Of a DNA stretch of 64,000 nucleotides, positions 36,001-44,751 are shown one piece after another (within the stretch, counting starts at the first letter, position 1; every line of letters starts with the position of its first letter). The translations under genes and the position numbers were made by a program. The stretch covers positions 18,239 through 82,238 of the forward strand of contig NZ_JASHHX010000019.1 of the NCBI RefSeq assembly GCF_030056575.1, read 5' to 3'. The notes under the pieces are model-generated. The model was not told the origin of the DNA. It made no database searches and was given only the letters and a program-made list of their open reading frames with translations. The DNA is from Rhodoblastus sp. 17X3. Lineage in GTDB: Bacteria; Pseudomonadota; Alphaproteobacteria; Rhizobiales; Beijerinckiaceae.

Positions 36001-36442
36001 TGCGATCCATGACGCCGGCGCCAGGATCGATATCAGCCTCCGCGGGATAGGGCTTGATCAGGCGCTGGCAGAAGCCGTGGATGGTTGAGCAGGTGATTTC
36101 GTCGATTGCGGCGCTCGCGGTGGCGAGATTGTCCCGTTGGGCCTGCGATAAACCATCGGGCAGCGCCACCTGCAGCTCGGCTGCGATCGTGCCAGCCGAG
36201 AGCTCGGCGACAAATTCACGGACACGGGACAGCAGCTCGCTCGCGGCGAGTTCGGTGAAGGTAACGGCGGCGATGGAGCGCGGCGAAACGCCTTCGGCGA
36301 GCATGACGGCGATGCGCCCGGCCATGACGGCGGTCTTGCCCGAGCCTGCGCCGGCTTCCACCAGGATCGACCGATCATGAAGGCCGATCGCGTCGCGGCG
36401 GGCGCCGTCATCCTTCAGAACTTTGGACACGCTGCTCATCAT
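33047..36442 (-). CDS. UvrD/AddA-like helicase-nuclease
   Basis: About 1131 residues. Superfamily 1 helicase motifs: Walker A AGAGSGKT at ~30-37, VTFTELAASELLSRV (Ia), LVDEFQDTDPLQAEIFW (II), FLVGDPKQAIYRFRGAD (III), STNFRS (IV), FTMHAAKGLEWPIVI (V) and YVAATRARELLVL (VI). The C-terminus has a RecB-type nuclease motif VIVDWKSDV and a downstream QVRAYVD. It thus matches AddA, half of the double-strand-break resection helicase-nuclease. It overlaps the AddB-like gene by 4 bp. In the island it more likely degrades invading DNA than serves host repair. A terminator follows at 32946-32969. Confidence 0.83.
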   Translation of the reverse strand: MMSSVSKVLKDDGARRDAIGLHDRSILVEAGAGSGKTAVMAGRIAVMLAEGVSPRSIAAVTFTELAASELLSRVREFVAELSAGTIAAELQVALPDGLSQAQRDNLATASAAIDEITCSTIHGFCQRLIKPYPAEADIDPGAGVMDRSQADLTFLEIVDGWLRERLSGDHGGILPEMVLHSPGETVALVRKIAENLRRRRTLATPPISPIDGHLTAFRQATANFAAFMRGTAATEPETVAIVERLVEMATALSTGPDPATAAGLVWLLTSRPHPDLCTKAGDFAAYRKKGKWAVAVKQAGLSKADGDRLNETAEVHYTSCCDAWVSLLQSAASQVLAALIEEARPILKRYRDHKRGSAQLDFDDLIFAARNLLRDHDDVRRALGQRFAHVLVDEFQDTDPLQAEIFWRLCGDPVDGDEDWIRFRIRPGALFLVGDPKQAIYRFRGADVGAYVQSRDAFRAQDPGSLLSISTNFRSRASILTFVNERFEAVLSADGQPGFTALDPFHDDRDSLCVAAIDIAVADEKGKASAERQRDAEADAVAELCARLIGSQAVIDRRGGAERPCQPGDIALLAPTGAELWRYEEALERRGIPVATQAGKGLFRRQEIQDLIALTRVLADRRDTLALGALLRGPLVGLTEEELLDAIWRLPRSAEASARIPRLDLGVDAAVIEHPLLREIIERLQSLYRRARSTTPHELLSQAVDVMRVRPLLLERHRGQAERALANVDLYLSLSTGYAVRGLRAFAEAMTAAWTDEARAVEGRPDAQEEAVALFTMHAAKGLEWPIVIPVNTMTGVMAPDSAIVDRQTDTFYCPVLGVTPDGYEAARQAEKDELDRERIRLWYVAATRARELLVLPRLDTTPSKSAWIGLVDLSLADLPSLDVSHLPADIKTDGTGVGNVQTRASFASEAEAIATRQTQLTWLAPSRDENAAGAVLQQEEAGIWTGSVDDQPHEQEPAAPVQGGRERGLVLHKLMEEVLTGETDEAEAALAERAAELIRALGRSPITDPAAGLSAEELAGCVIRTLALPDVSALRPGLLAELPVYAAHAVDGAETATAGIADALTLTAEGRPAVIVDWKSDVAPPPGTLDHYRAQVRAYVDMTGAERGLIVLMTSGMVIPVAPTARPAAA

Positions 36443-39093
36443 TCCGCCTCCCATACACGAGCGACCTCGCCCAGCCGCTCCGTCGCGGCCGGGAGCTTGC
36501 GTTTGCAATAGGTGGCGCTGGCATTCGCAGGCAGGGCAAAGGCGAGCTCGTCATAATCGCCGCCTGTGTCCGGGCCGGGCAGAGCCGCGCCGCCGGCGAG
36601 GCTCGTCCGTGCCGCGCGGAGATAGCCTGTGACTTCCGCGAGCACGGCATCAGGGTCGGCAAGCTGGAGGTCAACCGGCTCACGCGGATAGAGCAGAGAG
36701 GCGCTGATCGCCACATCGTCGCCGAGGAGCGCCTTCACCGCGAACGCGTAAAGACAGCGCTGAAGTTCGCGACCGCCATTGATCCGGATATCGTCTCGTG
36801 GCGGGCGGCCGGTCTTGTAGTCACGGACGAGCGCGCGCTTGCCGTCCCCAGAAATGTCGAGCCGATCGATATAGCCGGCGATATTGAAGCCGGTATCGGG
36901 AATCGTAACCTGCGCGCTCGCATCCCACGGCGTCTCCGTGTCGGATTTCGGCTCCAAGCCGCCGAAAGGCACTTCGCCATAAGAGCGCGCTTCTGGCAGA
37001 GGATGGTCGCGATAGGACAGGGCGCGGATCGCCATCAGGCGGGCGTCGTCGAGCGTGCGCCCCCAGATGACGGCCGGCGGGATCGGCCGCTCGCTTTCCC
37101 ATTCAGCAGCGACAAATTGCGCGGCGCGGTCCACAGCTGCTTCGATCGCATCCCTGTCGGCGGACGCCAGCCCGCATTCGGCTTCGAGATCGCGCAAGGC
37201 ACGGTCGAGAACGATGTGGATCAGGTCGCCGATACCGAGCGCGTCGAGCACCAACGGCTCGGCGCTGCTCTGCGGTTCGCGCCATCCGAACGCATAGAGC
37301 CACACGAAGCTGAGTGGATTGCGCAGCAGACGGCGAAGCGAACTCGCGGATTGGGTGCGGTTGAGGATCGCGAGAACGAGCGGATGATCCGCTCGAACGA
37401 GCCCGTCGTGGGGGGTGATCTCTGCGCGCCGCCAGTCGCGCCAGCAGCCTTGTGCGCTGACCGCCTGCGGATCGGCCGCGAACTCCAGCGGCCGGGCCAT
37501 GAGGCGGTCGGTTTCACTGAAGGCATGCACCGGCGTCGCGTTGCGGCGGAGGTAGGCTTCATCGCCCTGTTCGCCGAGCAGCGGGCTGCGTCCGAGAAGG
37601 CGCCCATCGCTGGCGCGTCGGGCTCGCGAGAGGATGACTTCGTCGGCCGTCGTGGCGAGGATCGTTTCAAAGTCCCGACGGTCGGCGAGGCTCACCGGAA
37701 GCGGATCGAGCACGGGGGTCGGAATGATATGGTCGGGGATCAGGCGGTCTTCGGCAATCCCGCGCGGCCAGCGCGAGGAGTTGAGTCCCAGCAGCCGCAC
37801 GAAGCGGCGGGGCGACGCCGCGAGCGCACTGGCAGGCATCCAGGCGACGGAGACGCACGCTTCCAATCCGTCGTCCTGCTTCAGGGTCTCCAGTGTTGCG
37901 TCGATCGAGGCGGCAGGTCCGGCAAGCAGGGCCTTCCGCCAGATCGCGAGCGCTCGACCCTTGAGGTAGGCCTCACCGATCTCTGCTGCAACGTCCGGAC
38001 CTTTCGCGAGTGATTCTGCGATCGCGCGCAGGGCCGGGGCGTGATCCACGCCGTCGGGCCAGTCCTCGGGCCGCAGTCGAGCCAGCAAGCGGTTCCAGGC
38101 GCTGGGCGTCGACAAAGGGGCATCGGTCGGCAGGACGCGCAGCCAGTCTTCTGGCAGCGCCGCCAAAGGGCCAGCGTCCCGGCACAGTGTCGCGAGACGG
38201 CGCAGGCGGGACTGAGACAAGCCGCGAACGACGATGTCGGCGAGCGCCGCTGCCGCCTGTCCATCACGGGTGGTGACGGTCTTGACGCCGTGGACGAAGT
38301 GCAGATCGATATTCGCGTCGGCGCGCAGGGCGAGGAAATAATCGTCATAGTCGGCGGGAGACGCGGCCGCGATGGCGATCTCCGAGGACGACACACCCGA
38401 GGCCAGCAGGTTCCGCACCCAGCGCATCGCCTCGATGGCCTCGTGAAAGGCAGTCGCGGCGCTGACGGTCATGATCCGCGGTGTTGCGGCCGACGAACGC
38501 GAAACGCTGACGCCAGCGCCCTCCAGCCAGGCAGGGACTGCCCTTGGCCCGGCCGTCCATTGCACTGGGATATGGGCGGTAAGAGCCTTCAGAAGCGGTC
38601 TCCAGCAAGGCGAAAGTTCGGTGAGGCCGACAATCTCCATGGGACCCAGAGCAGCCGGCGCATGGGCAATCCGGCTGGTTGCGGCGGCGACGATGTCGAT
38701 CGGCCGCATCATGCCAGGCGCAAGCTGATCAAGGACCGCTGCTTCCAGCCTGGCGATGGCGTCGAGGCGCGGATGGTCAGCAGCGCAAGCTGAGAGGTCG
38801 ACGCCGGCGCGCCAGGCCTTGTAAAGCGTGTCGGCAGCCGCGCTGATCATCCCAGGCAGGGCCTTGATATTTTCGAGTTCTCCCATCTCCGTCGCCGGCA
38901 AAACGGCTTGGATCGCGGCGCGCAGGGTTTCGTCGTCAATGGGCTGAGAGAAGCCGCCGGCGAGGCGAGTCGCCGCTTGTTCAAAGGTCATGATTTGCAG
39001 GCCATGACGGCCGTCGCGCGCGGCGGCCAGACGAGCCTCGCGCATAGCGAGGCGGCCATGAACAATTAGGGTCGATCTGCCGGAAATTGTCAT
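36439..39093 (-). CDS. AddB-like PD-(D/E)XK nuclease
   Basis: 884 residues from ATG 39093, which has AGGAG about 9 bp upstream. The C-terminal ~250 residues form a Cas4/AddB-type nuclease domain: the acidic AGYIDRLD, then VRDYKTGRPP and GGRELQRCLYAFAV. The middle has degenerate helicase-like features, as in AddB, but no Walker A is seen. Coupled to the AddA-like gene (4-bp overlap). The Cys cluster of an iron-sulfur domain, common in AddB, is not obvious. There is a 206-bp AT-rich gap before it, so it could also have its own promoter. Confidence 0.72.
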   Translation of the reverse strand: MTISGRSTLIVHGRLAMREARLAAARDGRHGLQIMTFEQAATRLAGGFSQPIDDETLRAAIQAVLPATEMGELENIKALPGMISAAADTLYKAWRAGVDLSACAADHPRLDAIARLEAAVLDQLAPGMMRPIDIVAAATSRIAHAPAALGPMEIVGLTELSPCWRPLLKALTAHIPVQWTAGPRAVPAWLEGAGVSVSRSSAATPRIMTVSAATAFHEAIEAMRWVRNLLASGVSSSEIAIAAASPADYDDYFLALRADANIDLHFVHGVKTVTTRDGQAAAALADIVVRGLSQSRLRRLATLCRDAGPLAALPEDWLRVLPTDAPLSTPSAWNRLLARLRPEDWPDGVDHAPALRAIAESLAKGPDVAAEIGEAYLKGRALAIWRKALLAGPAASIDATLETLKQDDGLEACVSVAWMPASALAASPRRFVRLLGLNSSRWPRGIAEDRLIPDHIIPTPVLDPLPVSLADRRDFETILATTADEVILSRARRASDGRLLGRSPLLGEQGDEAYLRRNATPVHAFSETDRLMARPLEFAADPQAVSAQGCWRDWRRAEITPHDGLVRADHPLVLAILNRTQSASSLRRLLRNPLSFVWLYAFGWREPQSSAEPLVLDALGIGDLIHIVLDRALRDLEAECGLASADRDAIEAAVDRAAQFVAAEWESERPIPPAVIWGRTLDDARLMAIRALSYRDHPLPEARSYGEVPFGGLEPKSDTETPWDASAQVTIPDTGFNIAGYIDRLDISGDGKRALVRDYKTGRPPRDDIRINGGRELQRCLYAFAVKALLGDDVAISASLLYPREPVDLQLADPDAVLAEVTGYLRAARTSLAGGAALPGPDTGGDYDELAFALPANASATYCKRKLPAATERLGEVARVWEAE

Positions 39094-39163
39094 AAAAACA
39101 AGCTCCTGAAAATCCGGGTATGCGAAACTTCCTACCATCGCCGGTTCACCAGCTCGGCGATTA

Positions 39164-39202
39164 GGACAATTAATATTCCCATCTAGGAAATATGTCCATA
39201 TA
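39164..39202. promoter_or_regulatory. AT-rich promoter/operator-like stretch before the AddB-like gene
   Basis: GGACA (39164-39168) and TGTCC (39193-39197) flank an inner imperfect dyad ATATTCC (39173-39179) / GGAAATAT (39186-39193). TCCATATA at 39195-39202 equals one arm of the dyad in front of the WYL gene at 49081. The region is much more AT-rich than its surroundings. A second promoter of the block, perhaps under the same WYL protein, is a reasonable guess. Confidence 0.35.
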
Positions 39203-39299
39203 TTTTTTATTCTAATAAGCCATTTTTTGGAAGCGCAGTGCTACGAGCAGCCCCGCGTAGCGGTGCGCGCCCAATTCAAACGGTGAAAAACCAAGGACG

Positions 39300-40232
39300 T
39301 CAGAAAATCTCACTTGAACCATTGGCGTTGAATCGAACTGCCCGACCTACCCTTGCATAAACTGTAGAGGTCGAAGCAAACCGGCCGCGGAGCCGTTGGG
39401 CGTGTGTGATGTCGAGAAGAGTAAAGGTGGCCGTCTGTGCGGATGCCTCTGCTGAAAGGCCTGCGCCTATCATCAGCCCGCCGACATCGGCCAGAAAGAA
39501 GCGGTCATGAAAGTCCTCGCCTCCCGCGATTTCGGACCACTCATAGAGTTCAAGGCGATAGCCGGGCGGGAGAATTCCGTTGACCCGAGCACCTGCATCC
39601 CGCGCAAGAATTTCTGCTGGCGGCCGCGAAGGGTGCGACCGAAAATGCACCCTGATAACTTTCGGATTCGACGAAGCCCTAGCAAGCTTCCCGAATAAGG
39701 ATGCTAAGGGGCCGATGTAGTCGCCCACTCCAGCCCGCAAATCGAAAAACGGATCTACAATGTCGATTTCTCGGGCGGCCAACGCGAGCAAAAGCAAGGC
39801 CCCAGAAATATCGGCGGCGCTTCTTGGGATATCTCGACTTATCGGCGCATTGAAGAGTGGGTGGTCTTCGGAGCAGTCGCTTGGCGCTAAGGCCTGAGCG
39901 GAGCCAGTTGCGCCTTCCCGGCAGATTATGGCGCGGAACGCCCTGATGCCGTGTTCGCGCACGGCGTTCGCAATCCAGTCCGCGTCGTGGTTATACGTTC
40001 GATTAAAATCGACAATTGCGTGCTTGGTGCGATGCAGACGGTCGATGATGCTAGCCATCCGAACATCGGGAATACCTGCGGCTTTTGCCGACTCAATAAC
40101 TTTTTTTTCCCATTTGTTTGGAAATCGCGAGATCAATCTGCCTTTGTCAGAACCGAACTTCTCGATCAAATAGCGGAATGTGTTCCAATCTGCACCGATA
40201 GCTGCAGGTTCGACGGCGTATTCCGAGAGCAT
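39300..40232 (-). CDS. Hypothetical protein with PLD-like H-D-R motif, partner of the ATPase
   Basis: 310 residues. Near the C-terminus EDFHDRFFLADVGGLMIGAGLS (His242, Arg244) resembles the HxK..D/GGxxxGxG end of PLD-fold proteins with Arg in place of Lys. The middle has a strand-rich IDIVDPFFD. I read it as a possible effector with a divergent PLD-like fold; the family is not recognised. Its ATG overlaps the stop of the AAA ATPase gene (TGATG), a strong sign that the two form a pair. The pair stands downstream of hsdS in the type I RM operon. Confidence 0.55.
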   Translation of the reverse strand: MLSEYAVEPAAIGADWNTFRYLIEKFGSDKGRLISRFPNKWEKKVIESAKAAGIPDVRMASIIDRLHRTKHAIVDFNRTYNHDADWIANAVREHGIRAFRAIICREGATGSAQALAPSDCSEDHPLFNAPISRDIPRSAADISGALLLLALAAREIDIVDPFFDLRAGVGDYIGPLASLFGKLARASSNPKVIRVHFRSHPSRPPAEILARDAGARVNGILPPGYRLELYEWSEIAGGEDFHDRFFLADVGGLMIGAGLSAEASAQTATFTLLDITHAQRLRGRFASTSTVYARVGRAVRFNANGSSEIF

Positions 40233-42031
40233 CAGAACAGCTCCTCGGCTCGTTCGTCGAAAAATCCCCGAGGCCAGCGATCGAGGAATTCTCCTTCTTC
40301 ATCGACGCGGAGCGAATGAAAACGAACTCCCTCGGTGGAGCCCTCAACATAGATGACGGCGAGATCGTTCGGTTCTATTGCTTCTGCGCCAGGCGGGAGA
40401 TCGTTCTCATGCTTTTCGCGAATACGGCGTAGCAGGCGCAGCATGATGTGCTCGCTGTGGGTTTCGACGAGCAGCGACTTCCCAGATCCGAAGCCGAAAC
40501 CATCGCCCTTGATGGCTTTAATGAACAGGTCGCCCATGCCGACCTGAATGGCGGGATGAATGTGCAGTTCCGGCTGTTCGATCGCCAAGAGTCCTTGCGC
40601 GTCGCGTAGGCAGCCGACAACGACGGGCACCATTTGCGACACTCCGACACCGACATCACTAGGCGCAACCAAAATCCCGCGCTCGACGTCCTTCAGGCCG
40701 ATTTCGGACCTTGCTTTTAGAGAGGCGTAAATCTCCTCAAGCTCTCCCAAATCGTCCTCTTCCAGACCTTTTTGAAATAGCAGGTGGAAAGCGCTCGGGA
40801 CTGGAACTTCCTTGAATTCCATTTTTTCAAGGCGATAGCCGGTCCGCAGGCGGTCTTCAGATGAAAGCCACGCATTGACCTCATTCAGCAGGTCGTCTTT
40901 CGAGGCCGTATAGAGCAAGTCCCATGCGGCCAGGCCTTGAGCCCAACGATTTTCATCGGGCGAAAGGCGCGGGCGATAATTCCGGGTCGGAATTTCACGC
41001 AGGGGCCCGATATAGGTCATCGTGCTGAGGTAGTCTCGGACGATCCGCATCGGTCCGAGCATGAGTTCGTCGAGCAGGGACGTGAGGCCTGATCGGCGTC
41101 GTTTTTCCATTTCAAACGTATTGGCAGCCGCAAGCTGACCCTTCTCGTTCAGGTTGAGATTGAGAACCGCCGAACCGACGCGCAAATTCGTAGAAGTCGT
41201 ATCGAATTCGACGAGGTCGGGCTTCAGTGTTCGATCCAGATTCGGCAGAGCGCCTACGCTGGTTTCAACGGCGATGCGGAAGTCGGATGTGTTATTGCCT
41301 GCTGCGTCGGCTGAAAGTTCTCGCGAAAGCTCCCAAATCTCGCTGCCGAGCGGCGTCGAGAACGGATCCCCGACGAAGCCCGCCGCGTCGGTTTCGTCCT
41401 GGGCTGATGATGTTTCAACATCCGATTCGAGATCGCTATCGGGATCGGTTATCGGCCGCAGGAGAGGATGAGCAAAATTGAACGCGGTGAGTTGCGCGCG
41501 GCCCTGTTGCGGCGGTGAATGAAATTCGGCGATCGGTCCGCCGTCGAGGTCCACGAGTACCTTGGCGACATAAGGACTTTGGAGCGCATGGCTCCAGCGG
41601 ATTTCGACGCCGAGGGCGACTTCCTGAACTACGGCGTATTCCTTAAGTTCGGTGTTTTCTCCCACGAGGTAGCGGATGCCGAGATTGCTGAAATCGGGGT
41701 CTCCAAGACTCCCGCCGGAATTTAGCGGCAACCATTCGCAGCCCTGATCATCTGAGACATCGATGCAGACCTTGATTTTTATGGCGCGACTGAGATCGTG
41801 ACCATGAACGAGGGTTGCGAACCCACCCAGATCGATCAGCCCGCCGGCGATGGTTTGATCAGGGTCGACGTTTCCGCGCTCAAGGATTTCGCGCAAATAG
41901 TGCAGCGACTGCAGGATTGTGCTCTTGCCAGCACTATTCGGGCCGAATAGCAGCGTGATCGGCTTGAGGTCGATCACCTGCGATATTCCTATTCCCTTGA
42001 AATTCTCAATCTCGATTTGGCTGAGGCGCAT
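40232..42031 (-). CDS. SMC-like AAA ATPase with DUF3696-type C-terminus
   Basis: 599 residues. Walker A in LFGPNSAGKST (~residues 29-39) after the typical start LSQIEIENFKGIG; the ABC-type signature region is near DVGVGVSQMVPVV, and Walker B is in LLAIEQPELHIHPAIQ followed by VETHSEHIMLRLLRRI. The C-terminal NDLAVIYVEGSTEG part fits DUF3696. Such ATPases act with nuclease partners in OLD/Gabija-like and related defence systems. It starts 9 bp after hsdS and is coupled to the H-D-R protein downstream. I see no Toprim domain, so the nuclease activity must be in the partner or elsewhere. Confidence 0.8.
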   Translation of the reverse strand: MRLSQIEIENFKGIGISQVIDLKPITLLFGPNSAGKSTILQSLHYLREILERGNVDPDQTIAGGLIDLGGFATLVHGHDLSRAIKIKVCIDVSDDQGCEWLPLNSGGSLGDPDFSNLGIRYLVGENTELKEYAVVQEVALGVEIRWSHALQSPYVAKVLVDLDGGPIAEFHSPPQQGRAQLTAFNFAHPLLRPITDPDSDLESDVETSSAQDETDAAGFVGDPFSTPLGSEIWELSRELSADAAGNNTSDFRIAVETSVGALPNLDRTLKPDLVEFDTTSTNLRVGSAVLNLNLNEKGQLAAANTFEMEKRRRSGLTSLLDELMLGPMRIVRDYLSTMTYIGPLREIPTRNYRPRLSPDENRWAQGLAAWDLLYTASKDDLLNEVNAWLSSEDRLRTGYRLEKMEFKEVPVPSAFHLLFQKGLEEDDLGELEEIYASLKARSEIGLKDVERGILVAPSDVGVGVSQMVPVVVGCLRDAQGLLAIEQPELHIHPAIQVGMGDLFIKAIKGDGFGFGSGKSLLVETHSEHIMLRLLRRIREKHENDLPPGAEAIEPNDLAVIYVEGSTEGVRFHSLRVDEEGEFLDRWPRGFFDERAEELF

Positions 42032-42040
42032 AACGGGACC

Positions 42041-43231
42041 TTATAATTGACCGCGAAAAGCGCGTTGGGAAAGAGCTAAAAACAGCGTCGAAGCTTCCTG
42101 CCAGGCCCCAACCATTGCGGCTCGGACAATGTTAAATTTATTCATGATGGCCAAAAATTCTTGCTGAGCGTCGGAATCAGGAACCGTGATTGGCACTTCA
42201 CCCAGGCGATCGGTGTCTAGCCGTTTTGTACCGTGCGCTGCGGTCTCAACGCGTGCGAGTATTGCTTCATGCTGCACTTTGAGGCACCAAAAGCCAAACA
42301 TTGGATCGATATCATCGTCGAAGTGAATTGCCTTCATATCTTGGTTAATAGCGACTTCTCGGGCGGTCATCGCCATCGGAACCGTGTGAACGAGGATCAT
42401 TCCTCTCACTACGATGAGTGGCGTGCCAGGGGGGATTTTTTTCAAACTCGTCTGCTCAAAAACGGTTTCTGAAACATGATCTTCGGAATCAAGAATAACA
42501 TCTACTTTCATATCTTTAGGGGAGACCCAAGGAAACGCGCCGGACCAATAATCGGTCTTTGCCTTGCTCGGTGTGCCACCCGAGGAGAAGCGCGCGCATG
42601 CGGATAGCGTCCTTTGTTCAAGCCCTTTCGGATTTGTGGTGGGATCACCAAACATGTCGAGAAAGACCGCCCGAAGGAAATCATCCGCGACGATGAGGGA
42701 ATGTTCGCGTTTGCGGCGGATGGCGTCGGCTTTGTCGAGAATCGTCGCAATCCGGTTTTGCTCAGTGGGCGTCACGTCCGGAAGGAACACCTTATCCAAA
42801 AAGGTTCGGCCGATGCCGCCTACGGTAGCTCCTCGGAAGTCGCTCATGATCTGCTGTTGCCCGAGCGGCGATTGCAGGTAGCGAAATACAAATCTCGGGT
42901 CAGCTTTCTTTCGGCTCACCCCCAACCGAAAAACATGTTCGTTGATAGCGGCTTCCTCATAGGGAAAGTCGCCAGTGACGAAGCTGACCTTTCCAGTCGT
43001 TGCGCCGTCCTTAACGATCAGAATATCGTTAGGCTGTATTCGGCCCTTGGTCATCGAACGAAAAAAGCCATCGGGAATTCGCTTGTCCTTGGCGAAGTTG
43101 AACCCTCCGTCATCGGACAGATGTTCAGCTCCAAGGCTCGGAATCTCGCCAGCGCCCTCTTTGATGCCGCCCTTTGGCCGCGCGCCACTTTCGAGTTCGT
43201 CTACCCATGCTGAAAGAGGAACGGTTTTCAT
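42041..43231 (-). CDS. hsdS: Type I restriction-modification specificity subunit HsdS
   Basis: 396 residues with two target recognition domains and conserved helical repeats. TRD1 is followed by [28 protein letters not shown], the classic HsdS spacer helix; TRD2 is followed by the related [17 protein letters not shown] near the C-terminus. The second half begins [27 protein letters not shown], the usual TRD2 start. It sets the bipartite DNA target of the methylase and nuclease. Its start overlaps the hsdM stop (4 bp). The gene looks intact. Confidence 0.9.
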   Translation of the reverse strand: MKTVPLSAWVDELESGARPKGGIKEGAGEIPSLGAEHLSDDGGFNFAKDKRIPDGFFRSMTKGRIQPNDILIVKDGATTGKVSFVTGDFPYEEAAINEHVFRLGVSRKKADPRFVFRYLQSPLGQQQIMSDFRGATVGGIGRTFLDKVFLPDVTPTEQNRIATILDKADAIRRKREHSLIVADDFLRAVFLDMFGDPTTNPKGLEQRTLSACARFSSGGTPSKAKTDYWSGAFPWVSPKDMKVDVILDSEDHVSETVFEQTSLKKIPPGTPLIVVRGMILVHTVPMAMTAREVAINQDMKAIHFDDDIDPMFGFWCLKVQHEAILARVETAAHGTKRLDTDRLGEVPITVPDSDAQQEFLAIMNKFNIVRAAMVGAWQEASTLFLALSQRAFRGQL

Positions 43232-44751
43232 CCGAGCAACTCCTCAAGCTCGACGAGGTCCGTTGCGATGTTGTCGTTCAACTTCTTCATCCGGTCCAAA
43301 ATGACCGCAGGCGCTTCGTATTCCTCGGCGACGTGCGGGCGAACCTGGTATCTGCTGAGAGATAGGTCATAGTTTGCCTCGCGAATTTCCTTGGTCGACA
43401 CAAAGAAGGCCTTTTGCGTCCGGTCCGTATCGCGCTTTGCGTCCCGGTTCCTCCATGCCGCCAAACAGCCCGGCAGATCGTTCGCCTCGATCGGGTCACG
43501 CTTGTCATCGAGTGAGAAGCCGTCTGCCTCCACGTCGAAGAAAAACACATCGTCGGTGCGCCCGCCTTTGGTGAAGACCAGAATGCCTGTTGAAACGCCC
43601 GCATATGGTTTGAACACCCCGCTCGGAAGCGAGATCACGGCTTCCAGCTGGTTGTGATCCAGCAACAGCCGTCTCAGCGCGACATGGGCGGTGGAGGAGC
43701 CGAACAACACGCCATCCGGCACAATTGTCGCCGACCGACCGCCGACCTTCAGCATGCGCAAAATCAGCACAAGGAAGAGCAGTTCGGTCTTCTTGGTCTT
43801 CACCTGCCGCAACAGTGACGGGTGAACGTCCTCGAAATCGAGGCTCCCCTTGAAGGGAGGGTTGGCCAGGATGACATTGAAGCCTTCCGACGCCGCTTTC
43901 GGAAACCTGTCAGTGAAGCCAGTGCTCAACGTGTCCTGATAATGGATGTCGGGATCATCGACGCCATGCAGCATCAGGTTCATGGCGGCTATGCGGAGCA
44001 TCGTCGCGTCGAAATCAAACCCATGGAACATTCGACTCCGGATATGCTCGCGGTTCTCTTCCAACAGGTCGCCGGTGTAAATTTTCTCCACCTTGCCGGT
44101 TTCGGAATCGACCTCCTTCAGCACCCCCTCCGGCGAGGTGTACGTTTCCAGCAGATACTGCATCGTCTGAACGAGGAAGCCGCCGGTGCCGCAGGCCGGA
44201 TCGCCGATCACGTCCGTTGGCTTCGGTTCCAGCATATCGACCATCAACCGGATGATGTGGCGCGGCGTACGGAACTGGCCATTGATGCCAGCCGTCGTCA
44301 GCTTGCTGAGGAGATATTCATAGAGGTCGCCTTTTGCGTCGCCTTCGGTCAGCGGCAGCTGGTCGATCATGTTGACGGCTTTGACCAGAAGGCTCTGCTT
44401 CTGGATCATCAGTTGCGCGTCTTTCATGAATTCGGAAAAGGCGGCGCCGCTGGCCGAATCTTTCCTGAAATGCGGAAATACCTTGTCGCGCACCAAAGGC
44501 AGCATGGCGTCGGCGCCGAGATGGCGGAACTGCGACCAGCGCAGTTCCTGCTCATCATCTGAAAACCGACGCTGAAACTCTTTGCCGGTCCGCTTCAGCC
44601 GGTTCTCGTCGCGCGTCTCGTTAATATCGAGCAAACGCGCAAACATCAGGAACGTGATCTGCTCGATCACCGTCAGCGGGTTTGTAATCCCGCCCTGCCA
44701 GAATTCTGTCCAGAGCGCGTCTATCCGGCGCTTGAGGTCACCTGTAATCAC
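43228..44751 (-). CDS. hsdM: Type I restriction-modification N6-adenine methyltransferase HsdM
   Basis: 507 residues. N-terminal HsdM helical domain ([20 protein letters not shown]), then SAM-binding motif [10 protein letters not shown] (~183-191) and catalytic motif NPPF (~294-297). With HsdS it methylates adenine at the target and protects host DNA. It overlaps hsdR at its start and hsdS at its end (ATGA-type). The island metK could raise its cofactor supply. Confidence 0.94.
   Translation of the reverse strand: MITGDLKRRIDALWTEFWQGGITNPLTVIEQITFLMFARLLDINETRDENRLKRTGKEFQRRFSDDEQELRWSQFRHLGADAMLPLVRDKVFPHFRKDSASGAAFSEFMKDAQLMIQKQSLLVKAVNMIDQLPLTEGDAKGDLYEYLLSKLTTAGINGQFRTPRHIIRLMVDMLEPKPTDVIGDPACGTGGFLVQTMQYLLETYTSPEGVLKEVDSETGKVEKIYTGDLLEENREHIRSRMFHGFDFDATMLRIAAMNLMLHGVDDPDIHYQDTLSTGFTDRFPKAASEGFNVILANPPFKGSLDFEDVHPSLLRQVKTKKTELLFLVLILRMLKVGGRSATIVPDGVLFGSSTAHVALRRLLLDHNQLEAVISLPSGVFKPYAGVSTGILVFTKGGRTDDVFFFDVEADGFSLDDKRDPIEANDLPGCLAAWRNRDAKRDTDRTQKAFFVSTKEIREANYDLSLSRYQVRPHVAEEYEAPAVILDRMKKLNDNIATDLVELEELLG

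Noticed and set aside
40232..42031. Gabija or OLD-family nuclease
   Set aside because: The ATPase has no Toprim domain and the neighbour is not a UvrD-like GajB; the UvrD-like gene lies further down and is paired with an AddB-like nuclease.
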